From the IMG/VR virus record IMGVR_UViG_3300043467_000479, positions 1-27,718 of that record: a stretch of DNA of 27,718 nt; one strand, written 5' to 3'. Positions 21,645 to 27,718 of this stretch are shown here, piece by piece. Origin of the DNA: a virus. The notes beneath the pieces were generated by a model, which saw only the letters and a program-made list of their open reading frames with translations, ran no database searches and had not been told where the DNA came from. Numbering within the stretch: position 1 is the stretch's first letter; every line of letters begins with the position of its first letter. Position numbers and translations under genes: made by a program.

Positions 21645-21979
21645 ACAACATATCTCAAATGGATCTTGAAGCAGAGATGCTTCGAATCTGTACACGCATG
21701 GAAACCGACATTGAGTTACTACTGCAACTCTCTACGGAACGAGCCGAAGCGGAGTCGTCCTACCGTTACAAACACGCCCGAGCAATCTTCGAACAAGAAG
21801 GCAAAATACCTGTCGCAACCAAAGACGCCGTGGCACACCTTCGGGCTGCGGACGAGTTTCGACAATGGCAACTGCTCACGGGCCGTGAGAAAGCAACTCA
21901 ACAATCACTCATCGCTTCTCGCTCAAGGCTTGACGCAATGAGAACAATATGCGCCAACGTGCGCGCCGTAGGAGGCTGA
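21641..21979 (+). CDS. Coiled-coil hypothetical protein (112 aa)
   Basis: 112 residues from ATG 21641, overlapping the RusA stop (ATGA), with GAGGAAG upstream. An in-frame earlier ATG at 21386 would run through the RusA gene in another phase and is rejected. The protein is almost all helix with long charged runs (ELLLQLSTERAEAESSYRYK, then AVAHLRAADEFRQWQLLTGR). Function unknown. It is placed between the resolvase and the HTH gene and may be a scaffold or recombination accessory. Confidence 0.7.
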   Translation: MNNISQMDLEAEMLRICTRMETDIELLLQLSTERAEAESSYRYKHARAIFEQEGKIPVATKDAVAHLRAADEFRQWQLLTGREKATQQSLIASRSRLDAMRTICANVRAVGG

Positions 21980-21980
21980 C

Positions 21981-22229
21981 ATGACAGACATAACCACAAC
22001 CGAACCAATGAACGACAAACTCAATGAGGCTCGCCGCCTCACAGGACAGATGCGTGAACTCGAACAAGAGATCATGAATCTCAATAATCAACGTAGAAAC
22101 CTGATACGGTCATCATGGAAGGACGATGGACTTCCCCAACGTCAAATCGCAAACGCTCTCGGCCTGACCAATCAAACGGTATGGAATGAGATCCACCGAA
22201 AGGACAGCAATGACTCTTCTACCAAGTGA
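21981..22229 (+). CDS. Small helix-turn-helix protein
   Basis: 82 residues with AGGAGG before ATG 21981. Residues 1-45 form a coiled coil (ARRLTGQMRELEQEIMNLNN), and residues 50-74 contain DDGLPQRQIANALGLTNQTV, a resolvase/sigma-like helix-turn-helix (GLTNQTVWNEI as recognition helix). It overlaps the ParB-like gene by 20 bases. It is the only clear HTH regulator-like protein in the window apart from the initiator, so it is a candidate to bind the palindromes at 1465, 15887 and 26811, or to guide the modification enzymes. Both uses are inference. Confidence 0.75.
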   Translation: MTDITTTEPMNDKLNEARRLTGQMRELEQEIMNLNNQRRNLIRSSWKDDGLPQRQIANALGLTNQTVWNEIHRKDSNDSSTK

Positions 22230-22812
22230 CTACGAACTGGTCGACGCAACAACACTGACACTCCACCCTGACAACGCACGACGAGGCAACGTCGAACGCT
22301 TAGAAGAATCAATCCGTACCAACGGCTTCTATGGTGCGCTTGTAGTACAGAAGGCAACACGCCACATCGTCGTCGGCAACCATCGCTATCAGGCTGCGGT
22401 CAATGTAGGCATCGAACAGATACCAGTGCTATGGGTAGACGTTGATGATCAGCAGGCTCGCAAACTACTTCTCGTAGACAACCGTTCAAACGATGTTGCG
22501 TCATACGACGACGACCTGTTGATCGACCTACTACGCCTCACACAAGCCGAAGGCGGGCTAGAGGGTTCGGGCTACAACGACATTGACCTTGAAGACTTAG
22601 AACGACTCTTGACCCCACCCAACCTCGACGACCTCATCAAGAACATTGGTGCTCACGACGACGACTCAGTGTTCAACCCCACCATCTCAATCAAGGTCGA
22701 ACCCGAAACCAATGCACGCTGGCAACGGGTGTTCGCAACAGTAGAAGGCAAAGACGATGACGAGCGAATCAACACACTCCTCGACTACGCCGACCCTCTC
22801 ATCAACGAATAA
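22210..22812 (+). CDS. ParB-like (ParB/sulfiredoxin-fold) protein next to DpdA
   Basis: 200 residues from ATG 22210. AAAGGA lies five to six bases upstream, so I prefer it to the ATG at 22186. Residues 9-100 show the ParB N-terminal fold: LHPDNARRGNVERLEESIRT, then VVGNHRYQAAVNVGIEQIPV, with the GNHRYQAA nucleotide-binding box at 56-63. There is no DNA-binding HTH of a true partition ParB, and no parA or parS is nearby. From memory, bacterial 7-deazaguanine insertion systems use DpdB, an ATPase related to ParB/sulfiredoxin folds, together with DpdA. This gene directly precedes DpdA, so a DpdB-like helper is plausible. The C-terminal half (ISIKVEPETNARWQRVFATV) has no assigned motif. Confidence 0.75.
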   Translation: MTLLPSDYELVDATTLTLHPDNARRGNVERLEESIRTNGFYGALVVQKATRHIVVGNHRYQAAVNVGIEQIPVLWVDVDDQQARKLLLVDNRSNDVASYDDDLLIDLLRLTQAEGGLEGSGYNDIDLEDLERLLTPPNLDDLIKNIGAHDDDSVFNPTISIKVEPETNARWQRVFATVEGKDDDERINTLLDYADPLINE

Positions 22813-22813
22813 C

Positions 22814-22891
22814 GGACCTCACGTTTACCTTGTAACGATGACCCATGAAGCCGACGCAATCACCAAAACAGGTCCGCACGTATACCTTGTA
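22814..22891 (+). repeat. Imperfect 21-base duplication around the DpdA start
   Basis: GGACCTCACGTTTACC... at 22814-22834 and GGTCCGCACGTATACC... at 22871-22891 match at 18 of 21 positions, 57 bases apart (19 codons, in frame). Both translate as GPHVYLV in the DpdA frame. The first copy is upstream of the preferred ATG. Confidence 0.7.
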
Positions 22892-23908
22892 CTTAGTGCT
22901 CTCAACAGCGTCGCGCCTATCGCAGAGGCAGATATGAAAGAACATACAGAAGGACTCAACCTTCATCTAGCCCTGAGCGGAGAAGAGAAACAACTGCCGA
23001 TCGTACCGACAACACAAGCACAACCCTTCAAGATGTTGATCTCATATCACTACTACAAGAAGGTCGACATCGCGGCAGTGCTAGCAAAGTTCCCAACACG
23101 CCCAATGGTGTTCGCCGATTCGGGTGCGTTCAGTGCTTACTCACAGGGTGCTGATGTAAAGGTTGCCGACTACGCGGCTTGGTTGAAACAATGGGAATCA
23201 CTGTTCACGACATACGTAAACCTTGACGTCATTAGAGATGCAAAAGCGACAGCCATCAACCAACGCTACTTAGAGAACCAAGGCTTGAATCCAATCCCTG
23301 TCGTGCATACAGGTACTGATCTCAAAGTTCTTGATGACATGGCAAAGAATTACGGCTACATCGCCCTCGGTGGAATGGTTGGCGTACCCGGCCCAACAGC
23401 GTTGAAGTGGACAGCGACGTGCTTCAAACGAGTTGAGGGTAAGGACACAGTGTTTCACGGCTTCGGTCAAACACGCAACGACATCATTCAAGCGTTACCT
23501 TGGTTCAGTGTTGACTCATCATCATGGGGAATGGGACATCGCTTCGGTCGACTAGCAGTGTGGACAGGACGTAAGTTCGAAACCTGTGGAGTCGGTGACG
23601 CGCAGTCTGTTTACAAGGTCGCGTCGTTCATTCGTAAGTACGGTGGTGACCCTGAAGACCTAGCCGACCGCTCGCGCTATCACAGAACAAAGATCATTCC
23701 CGTAGCCGCTAACTCTTGGAGAGCATACGAGCAGTTCCTAAGAAAGAAACATGGTGCGGTGCCATTACCAACACGTGCAAACAAACTGCATCACTACCGT
23801 GGCGCTATTGATGACATAGCATCACAAGGCGACAAAGGTTTACACCTACACCTCGCCGAAGGGTCAATAGAAAACCTACTCACAGCAGCCAAAGGAGAAA
23901 CAGAATGA
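22838..23908 (+). CDS. dpdA: DpdA-like DNA guanine transglycosylase (preQ0 insertion)
   Basis: 356 residues from ATG 22838; a longer frame from 22757 would overlap the ParB-like gene. The fold is the tRNA-guanine transglycosylase type: MVFADSGAFSAYSQG (Asp94, matching DSGGF of TGT), YVNLDVI (Asp130), YIALGGMVG (176-182), FHGFGQ (206-211) and FSVDSSSWGMG (Asp226, near the expected nucleophile region). ISYHYYKK at 68-75 is another phrase I recall from phage DpdA proteins. It should replace guanine in DNA with a 7-deazaguanine base. The four preQ0 genes follow at once, overlapping by four bases at QueC, which is strong context. A cellular tRNA TGT would not sit in such a cassette. Confidence 0.85.
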   Translation: MTHEADAITKTGPHVYLVLSALNSVAPIAEADMKEHTEGLNLHLALSGEEKQLPIVPTTQAQPFKMLISYHYYKKVDIAAVLAKFPTRPMVFADSGAFSAYSQGADVKVADYAAWLKQWESLFTTYVNLDVIRDAKATAINQRYLENQGLNPIPVVHTGTDLKVLDDMAKNYGYIALGGMVGVPGPTALKWTATCFKRVEGKDTVFHGFGQTRNDIIQALPWFSVDSSSWGMGHRFGRLAVWTGRKFETCGVGDAQSVYKVASFIRKYGGDPEDLADRSRYHRTKIIPVAANSWRAYEQFLRKKHGAVPLPTRANKLHHYRGAIDDIASQGDKGLHLHLAEGSIENLLTAAKGETE

Positions 23909-24594
23909 AAGCGTTAGCAATCGTCAGCGGCGGTATGGACTCAACAGTTCTCACCTACGACCTAGTCAATAAGGGTTACGACGTTCATCTCATGTCGTTC
24001 AACTACGGACAACGACACAAGAAAGAACTTGACTACGCCAAGATCACATCAGGCAAACTCCGTCTCAACCACACCATTGTCGACATCACACACCTCACAG
24101 GACTCATCAGTAAGTCCACACTGACCAGCGACGCACCCGTACCCGACGGTCACTACGCCGAAGACAACATGAGAAAGACGGTCGTACCGAACCGCAACAG
24201 CATCATGCTCAACATCGCTGCGGGATACGCCGTCACTATGGGCGCGAACGTTCTCGCTACTGCTGTCCACTCAGGCGACCACTACATCTACCCTGACTGC
24301 CGACCACAGTTCATTGACGCCCTACAGAACCTGCTTCACGTAGCCAACGAGGGTTTCATTGAAGAGGACTTCAAAGTGTTCGCTCCGTATGTACAAATCC
24401 CCAAAGATGGAATCTGTAGCATTGGCAACGACCTCAACGTACCGTGGCTCGACACTTGGTCGTGCTACAAGGGCAACGACATTCACTGCGGTTCGTGTGG
24501 TACTTGCTTTGAGCGTCGCGAGGCGTTTGAATTAGCAGGAGTAGAAGACCCAACCGAATACCTAGCGAGGCCACACTATGACGACCCAAGATGA
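23905..24594 (+). CDS. queC: 7-cyano-7-deazaguanine (preQ0) synthase
   Basis: 229 residues, normal length for QueC. SGGMDST (residues 8-14) is the ATP-binding loop. NYGQRHKKEL (33-42) and VPNRNS (94-99) are conserved substrate-region phrases. Cys187, Cys195, Cys198 and Cys201 (WSCYKGN, then HCGSCGTC) form the zinc site. It turns 7-carboxy-7-deazaguanine into preQ0 with ATP and ammonia. No amidotransferase (GAT) domain is fused, so archaeosine-type products are not expected from this protein. AAGGAGAA lies upstream, and its start overlaps the DpdA stop (ATGA). Confidence 0.95.
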   Translation: MKALAIVSGGMDSTVLTYDLVNKGYDVHLMSFNYGQRHKKELDYAKITSGKLRLNHTIVDITHLTGLISKSTLTSDAPVPDGHYAEDNMRKTVVPNRNSIMLNIAAGYAVTMGANVLATAVHSGDHYIYPDCRPQFIDALQNLLHVANEGFIEEDFKVFAPYVQIPKDGICSIGNDLNVPWLDTWSCYKGNDIHCGSCGTCFERREAFELAGVEDPTEYLARPHYDDPR

Positions 24595-25021
24595 AACCCT
24601 AAGAGTGATCAAACGCTTCGGCGGCTTCCCATGCTGTCACCGCCAATGGCGCGATCGTGGTCACTGCCATTACCTACACGGGTACGACCGCTGGGTCGAA
24701 GTTGAATGGGAAGGTACACGAGACGAACGAGGTTGGGTAGTTGACTTCGCCGACCTCAAAATCTTACGTGACGCTCTTGAGTATCAATTCGATCACACTG
24801 TGCTAGTGAGCGAGGACGACCCGTGCCTAGAACAGATCCAATACCTCGGCGCTGCGGACGCTTTAGACCTTCGCATCATGGACCCAACAATGGAAGGCAT
24901 GGTCAATTGGGTACGTGACCAAGCAGTTACATTGACCAACACAAGATTCCCGAACGCCAAGGTCATTCGAGTGACGTGTTGGGAGAACGAAAAGAACGCC
25001 GCGTCGTGGCAGGCGAGTTGA
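24578..25021 (+). CDS. queD: 6-carboxy-5,6,7,8-tetrahydropterin synthase-like, variant zinc site
   Basis: 147 residues, overlapping QueC by 17 bases. Pattern: RFGGFPCCHRQW (His21 zinc ligand), then GHCHYLHGYDRWVEV where Cys30 is the catalytic Cys and His34 a zinc ligand. The usual motif is CxxxHGH, but position 36 is Tyr instead of His. His31 is nearby and may take over. Further matches are GWVVDFADLK (52-61), FDHTVL (Asp72-His73) and Glu136. Action: dihydroneopterin triphosphate to 6-carboxytetrahydropterin, the second step to preQ0. The genome context makes this the QueD of the set despite the altered ligand. Confidence 0.9.
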   Translation: MTTQDETLRVIKRFGGFPCCHRQWRDRGHCHYLHGYDRWVEVEWEGTRDERGWVVDFADLKILRDALEYQFDHTVLVSEDDPCLEQIQYLGAADALDLRIMDPTMEGMVNWVRDQAVTLTNTRFPNAKVIRVTCWENEKNAASWQAS

Positions 25022-25764
25022 TGACCGACTACTACGTGATACAGAACGGACGCTCACTAAGTGTTGCTGAGAAGTTCGGTCCTACGTTGCAAGGCGAAGG
25101 ACCATCACTCGGTAAGCCAGCCATGTTCTTACGCTTGGGTCTTTGCAACCTTGACTGCTCGTGGTGTGACACACCCTTCACATGGGATTGGACTGGTAAG
25201 AACGGAGTCAAGTACGACAAGGCCGAACAACTGTCACGCGTAACACTTGAAGAGATTGTCGATTGGTTTGTGGCAAGCGGTACTAACCGACTCGTCATTA
25301 CTGGTGGCGAGCCGTTGGTACAGAAGGCTGGACTGGTCAAACTGGTACACCTGTTGCTCGACGTGAACCCCGACTACCGCATTGAGATCGAAACCAACGG
25401 AACGATTGAACCGCCGTTAGCAATCTTTGAACTCGTGCAGTGGAACATCTCACCGAAACTCGCGTCGTCGGGAGTTCACATTGCGAAGCGTTACATACCG
25501 AACGCTCTTGAACGTTTCACGGAATGTCCACAACACTCATTCAAGTTTGTTATCTGCGACCCTGTACGTGACCTACTTGAGATCAAAGAGATGGTTCGTC
25601 TCCACGGCCTGTCTATGCAAGACGTCTACTTGATGCCCGAAGGCCGAAGCGCAGACGAGATCAACGCTCGCCTACCCGAACTCTTTGACATCGCCACAAC
25701 AGAAGGCACTAATGTCACCACACGCCTTCACGTCCTAGCCTTCGGTGACCGCAGAGGAGTATGA
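25021..25764 (+). CDS. queE: 7-carboxy-7-deazaguanine synthase (radical SAM)
   Basis: 247 residues from ATG 25021, overlapping the QueD stop by one base. The earlier in-frame ATG at 24976 lies inside QueD. The radical-SAM cluster motif is CNLDCSWC at residues 42-49 (CxxxCxxC). GPTLQGEGPSLGKPAMFLRL (20-39) is the typical QueE opening and VITGGEPLVQ (92-101) the SAM-binding GGE motif. IEIETNGTIEPP and WNISPKLASSG are also typical. It rearranges 6-carboxytetrahydropterin to 7-carboxy-7-deazaguanine. Length is in the usual range for the longer QueE form. Confidence 0.95.
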   Translation: MTDYYVIQNGRSLSVAEKFGPTLQGEGPSLGKPAMFLRLGLCNLDCSWCDTPFTWDWTGKNGVKYDKAEQLSRVTLEEIVDWFVASGTNRLVITGGEPLVQKAGLVKLVHLLLDVNPDYRIEIETNGTIEPPLAIFELVQWNISPKLASSGVHIAKRYIPNALERFTECPQHSFKFVICDPVRDLLEIKEMVRLHGLSMQDVYLMPEGRSADEINARLPELFDIATTEGTNVTTRLHVLAFGDRRGV

Positions 25765-25765
25765 A

Positions 25766-26671
25766 ATGACAACCACCCTGACTCTCACTTGGAACGACAT
25801 CAACGAACAGGTCGACAAACTTTGTTTGCGTGTACGTAACAACCCGACAGGCGTTTACGGCATACCAACTGGCGGTGCGGTCGTCGCAGCACTGGTTGCA
25901 AACAAACTCGGCTTGCCACTACGTGAAACAGCCGACGACCCCCACACGCTCATCGTTGACGACCTCATCGACACAGGGCGCACAATGAAACAGGTGCGAC
26001 CCGACGGTGGAATCCATGTTGAAACTTTGTACCGCAAGCCGTGGTCGCCCGCAATGTATTCACCGAACGCAACCACGACCGACCGTTGGCTCGCGTTTCC
26101 GTGGGAGAAAGAAGACGGCGACCCTGTCGATGCAGTTATTCGTTTGCTTCAACACGTCGGCGAAGACCCCACACGTGACGGCTTACTCGAAACACCACGG
26201 CGCGTCACGAAGGCTTGGCGTGAACTGACTAAGGGTTACGGCGACAACCCAGCAGTGATTCTCAGTAAGACATTTGATGTGAAGTACGACGAGATGGTCG
26301 TTGTTCGCCAACTGCCATTCACGTCACTGTGCGAGCACCACATCCTTCCGTTCATCGGTCATGCGACGATCGCTTACATCCCGACGTCACGTGTTGTCGG
26401 TTTGTCGAAGTTGGCTCGCCTGCTTGACTGCTACGCAAACAGGTTGCAGGTTCAAGAGCGCCTCACTGGACAACTCGCAGACGCCATCGAGGAACACTTG
26501 CAACCGAAGGGCGTCGGCATTGTCGTGTCGGCACAGCACACGTGCATGAGTATGCGTGGCATCAAGAAGAGTGGCGACACAGTGACGAGTGCCATGCGTG
26601 GAGTGTTCAGGACCAACCCCGAAGCCCGAGCCGAGTTGCTGTCCCTGCATCAAACACCTGTCAAGCCCTGA
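25766..26671 (+). CDS. folE: Fusion of short phosphoribosyltransferase and GTP cyclohydrolase I
   Basis: 301 residues from ATG 25766 (AGAGGAG upstream; TGA-A-ATG after QueE). Residues 1-115 are a small type I phosphoribosyltransferase: VYGIPTGGAVVAALVANKLG (30-49) is the pyrophosphate loop region and LIVDDLIDTGRT (62-73) the PRPP-binding motif. The gap between them is about 30 residues, shorter than in usual enzymes, so the flexible catalytic loop seems reduced. Residues about 120-295 are a full GTP cyclohydrolase I: GLLETPRRV (139-147), SLCEHHILPF with Cys189 and His192, and SAQHTCMSMRG with Cys260, the three zinc ligands. It makes dihydroneopterin triphosphate, the first step to preQ0. The attached domain may supply or recycle purine nucleotides. 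Confidence 0.93.
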   Translation: MTTTLTLTWNDINEQVDKLCLRVRNNPTGVYGIPTGGAVVAALVANKLGLPLRETADDPHTLIVDDLIDTGRTMKQVRPDGGIHVETLYRKPWSPAMYSPNATTTDRWLAFPWEKEDGDPVDAVIRLLQHVGEDPTRDGLLETPRRVTKAWRELTKGYGDNPAVILSKTFDVKYDEMVVVRQLPFTSLCEHHILPFIGHATIAYIPTSRVVGLSKLARLLDCYANRLQVQERLTGQLADAIEEHLQPKGVGIVVSAQHTCMSMRGIKKSGDTVTSAMRGVFRTNPEARAELLSLHQTPVKP

Positions 26672-26691
26672 CGCACACAGCCACACGTCGC

Positions 26692-26728
26692 TCGTATCAC
26701 GCGCTGTGGCGCGCTGTAAGGCGCAATC
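26692..26728 (+). repeat. 37-base dispersed repeat, copy 2
   Basis: Begins TCGTATCACGCG and ends GCGCTGTAAGGCGCAATC. It matches 14642-14678 at 31 of 37 positions and is followed by CCCCC. A weaker related stretch with CCTGTAAGGC lies at about 1508-1525. All are in spacers at operon boundaries. The 26672-26883 spacer holds this repeat, operator copy C and the next promoter, and no gene I can support. Confidence 0.7.
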
Positions 26729-26808
26729 CCCCACAAGACGGACAAAGTCCCCGTTCGGACAGCCCGTCCCAACACGGCGCAAATAAACGCCCGCTCCCCT
26801 TATTCGAG

Positions 26809-26826
26809 GACATAAGCCCTGCATAG
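26809..26826. promoter_or_regulatory. Operator-like site, copy C
   Basis: GACATAAGCCCTGCATAG, identical in all 18 bases to 15879-15896. From the end of this core to the -35 box is 21 bases, exactly as in copy B. The right half of the palindrome is degraded here (CGCG in place of GAGGG). Confidence 0.6.
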
Positions 26827-26847
26827 CGCGTCTTTTTGCGGTATTCG

Positions 26848-26877
26848 TTGTTCCCTGTACCACCCTGCTTGTAGTGT
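26848..26877 (+). promoter_or_regulatory. Leaderless promoter of the 26884 gene
   Basis: TTGTTC (26848-26853), an 18-base spacer and TAGTGT (26872-26877), then GGGGGT and ATG at 26884. The 18 bases CTTGTAGTGTGGGGGTAT are identical to the sequence before the 1405 start on the minus strand. Confidence 0.78.
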
Positions 26878-26883
26878 GGGGGT

Positions 26884-27198
26884 ATGAGCAACACCACCGC
26901 ACAGCAAATAGCAGCCGAGTTCGAACTCGAATTCACAGGACGCAACGTCACCTTGTACCTCGATGGCCCCAGCGCACCTCGCGTGTGGGCGCAGCACTTG
27001 ATGACCCGCGACTGTGGCGCAGTCGTCACGATGAGCAACCCCACCAAGCACGGCCTTCGCCTCGCTTCGTGGGACGAGTGCTTCCAAGACGAAATCGAAG
27101 ACGCCCTCGTGTACGCAATCGACGAGTGCGGCAACAAGGCAATCGCCAAGTCGTTGAGCGCAATGTTGGCTCGCGTGATGATGAAGGCAGGCAAGTGA
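26884..27198 (+). CDS. Hypothetical protein (104 aa), leaderless start
   Basis: 104 residues starting MSNTTAQQIAAEFELEFTGR. The start is fixed by the promoter six bases upstream. The protein has a strand-like N-terminal half (GRNVTLYLDGPSAPRVWAQH) and a helical, partly acidic C-terminal half (DECFQDEIEDALVYAIDECG, then AIAKSLSAMLARVMMKAG). It contains several Cys residues, but without a metal-binding spacing. Function unknown. Several long frames on the opposite strand here have Cys/Arg-rich translations and are taken as shadows. It opens another rightward operon. Confidence 0.75.
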   Translation: MSNTTAQQIAAEFELEFTGRNVTLYLDGPSAPRVWAQHLMTRDCGAVVTMSNPTKHGLRLASWDECFQDEIEDALVYAIDECGNKAIAKSLSAMLARVMMKAGK

Positions 27199-27232
27199 AA
27201 TGACAACCACCACAAACACAACAGGAGAAGCC

Positions 27233-27577
27233 ATGACATACCACACCAACTACAACACAGAAGCGTTCCCGCCACGAACGACGGGAATGCTTACCGCAGT
27301 CGTCCCACAGAAGCGAGGCGATGACTACACGATTCGCATTTACGCGACGAACGTAGACCTGCGTCCCGACGGCTCGATTGCTTACAACGAAGTCAAGATG
27401 TACGAGTCGTCACGCGGCGAGTACGCACCCCGTGTTCACACGCAGTTGTTACGAGCACTCCCTGAGACTGTTAAGGCTTACGGCTGGCTGTTCACACCCG
27501 TGTACGTCGACCCAAGACTGTCGGAGAACTTCGTGTCACGCCACGACTGGACATCAACCATCAGCGAGTGTGACTGA
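27233..27577 (+). CDS. Hypothetical protein (114 aa)
   Basis: 114 residues from ATG 27233, with ACAGGAGA seven bases upstream. An in-frame ATG at 27200, one base after the previous stop, would add MTTTTNTTGEA. The CAA-rich leader followed by CAGGAGA is the same as before 17931 and 18854, favouring the inner start. The protein has strands in YTIRIYATNVDLRPDGSIAY and a later helix (HTQLLRALPETVKAYGWLFT). No known family recognised. Confidence 0.7.
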   Translation: MTYHTNYNTEAFPPRTTGMLTAVVPQKRGDDYTIRIYATNVDLRPDGSIAYNEVKMYESSRGEYAPRVHTQLLRALPETVKAYGWLFTPVYVDPRLSENFVSRHDWTSTISECD

Positions 27578-27578
27578 C

Positions 27579-27718
27579 ATGGGACAGATGCTCACGAAGC
27601 GCGTACGACAGACAGGCACGCTCGTCACGATCGTGTCGGCTGTGGACCTTGAACTGGACGACTGCGACGGTACATACAACTGGTTCACGATCTGCGAAGA
27701 GCACGGCACAGCCATCGC
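27579..27718 (+). CDS. Hypothetical protein, cut by right window edge
   Basis: Starts at ATG 27579, one base after the preceding stop (TGA-C-ATG), and is open to the window end (46 codons). The visible part reads MGQMLTKRVRQTGTLVTIVS then AVDLELDDCDGTYNWFTICE. The mix of strands and two Cys residues gives no clear family. The C terminus and any motif there are outside the window. Confidence 0.6.
   Translation, partial: MGQMLTKRVRQTGTLVTIVSAVDLELDDCDGTYNWFTICEEHGTAI

Noticed and set aside
22210-22812. Plasmid-type partition gene (phage-plasmid lifestyle)
   Set aside because: Only the ParB N-terminal fold is present. No parA, parS-like repeats or ParB HTH are seen, and the gene sits inside the modification cassette.
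22838-23908. Cellular-type tRNA-guanine transglycosylase (Tgt) for queuosine in tRNA
   Set aside because: The zinc-binding Cys/His motif of bacterial Tgt is absent, and the motifs and gene context fit phage DpdA better.
26387-27275. Long minus-strand open frames over the FolE end, the spacer and the 26884 gene
   Set aside because: Translations are Cys/Arg/His/Ser-rich, no start signals, and they run across the FolE catalytic region and a strong rightward promoter.
1-27718. tRNA genes, integrase, attachment site or insertion sequence
   Set aside because: The gaps between genes are short and none shows a cloverleaf pattern, recombinase motif or terminal inverted repeats by eye. A tRNA scan would settle this.

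Overview
The window is a segment of a tailed bacteriophage genome, apparently siphovirus-like: two tail-tube-type proteins, a lambda-style frameshifted tail assembly chaperone, a 1633-residue tape measure protein, minor tail and fibre genes, then a lysis cassette. The host is most likely an actinobacterium. The holin-like protein, minor tail protein, RecT-like protein and mini-phosphoribosyltransferase resemble actinophage families as I recall them. Several promoters place an extended -10 box six bases before an ATG, the layout of leaderless actinobacterial transcripts. GC content is roughly half by eye. No terminase, portal, capsid, integrase or DNA polymerase is visible, so the head genes lie outside the window and a temperate lifestyle cannot be judged.

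Layout. 1-1405 (minus strand): five small unknown genes in a tightly coupled operon, driven by a leaderless promoter at about 1412-1441. 1406-1654: regulatory spacer with a palindrome. 1655-12944 (plus): tail module (small protein, two paralogous tube-like proteins, G/GT frameshift pair, tape measure, minor tail protein, small structural protein, fibre with C-terminal chaperone, small coiled protein). 12957-14636: lysis module (small membrane protein, r1t-like holin, M15-type endolysin with peptidoglycan-binding domain, second small membrane protein, zinc-ribbon protein). 14724-15838 (minus): two unknown genes converging on the lysis module. 15839-15991: divergent promoter hub. 15992-17837: four unknown early-type genes. 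17931-21979: recombination and replication (RecT-like annealing protein, DUF932 protein, winged-helix initiator with repeats in its linker, short putative loader, HNH nuclease, RusA-like resolvase, coiled-coil protein). 21981-26671: small HTH protein, ParB-like protein, DpdA-like DNA transglycosylase, QueC, QueD, QueE and a phosphoribosyltransferase-FolE fusion. 26672-26883: regulatory spacer with promoter. 26884 to the end: further small unknown genes, the last one cut by the window edge.

The most striking content is the 22.2-26.7 kb block. FolE, QueD, QueE and QueC together are the complete route from GTP to 7-cyano-7-deazaguanine (preQ0). DpdA-family proteins exchange guanine in DNA for such a base, so this phage probably carries 7-deazaguanine in its DNA as protection against host nucleases. 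No gene for converting preQ0 further is visible here, so preQ0 itself is the expected DNA base. Unusual details are a short phosphoribosyltransferase domain fused in front of FolE, a ParB-like protein directly before DpdA, and a QueD with Tyr in place of an expected zinc-binding His.

A second theme is regulation. Three promoters share a TTGNTN-18 bp-TAGTGT form, four sit beside a CCCTGCATAG-centred (near-)palindrome that recurs at three transcription boundaries, and three of them (1405, 15838, 26884) look leaderless with the same GGGGGT-ATG junction. This looks like a coordinated phage regulon.
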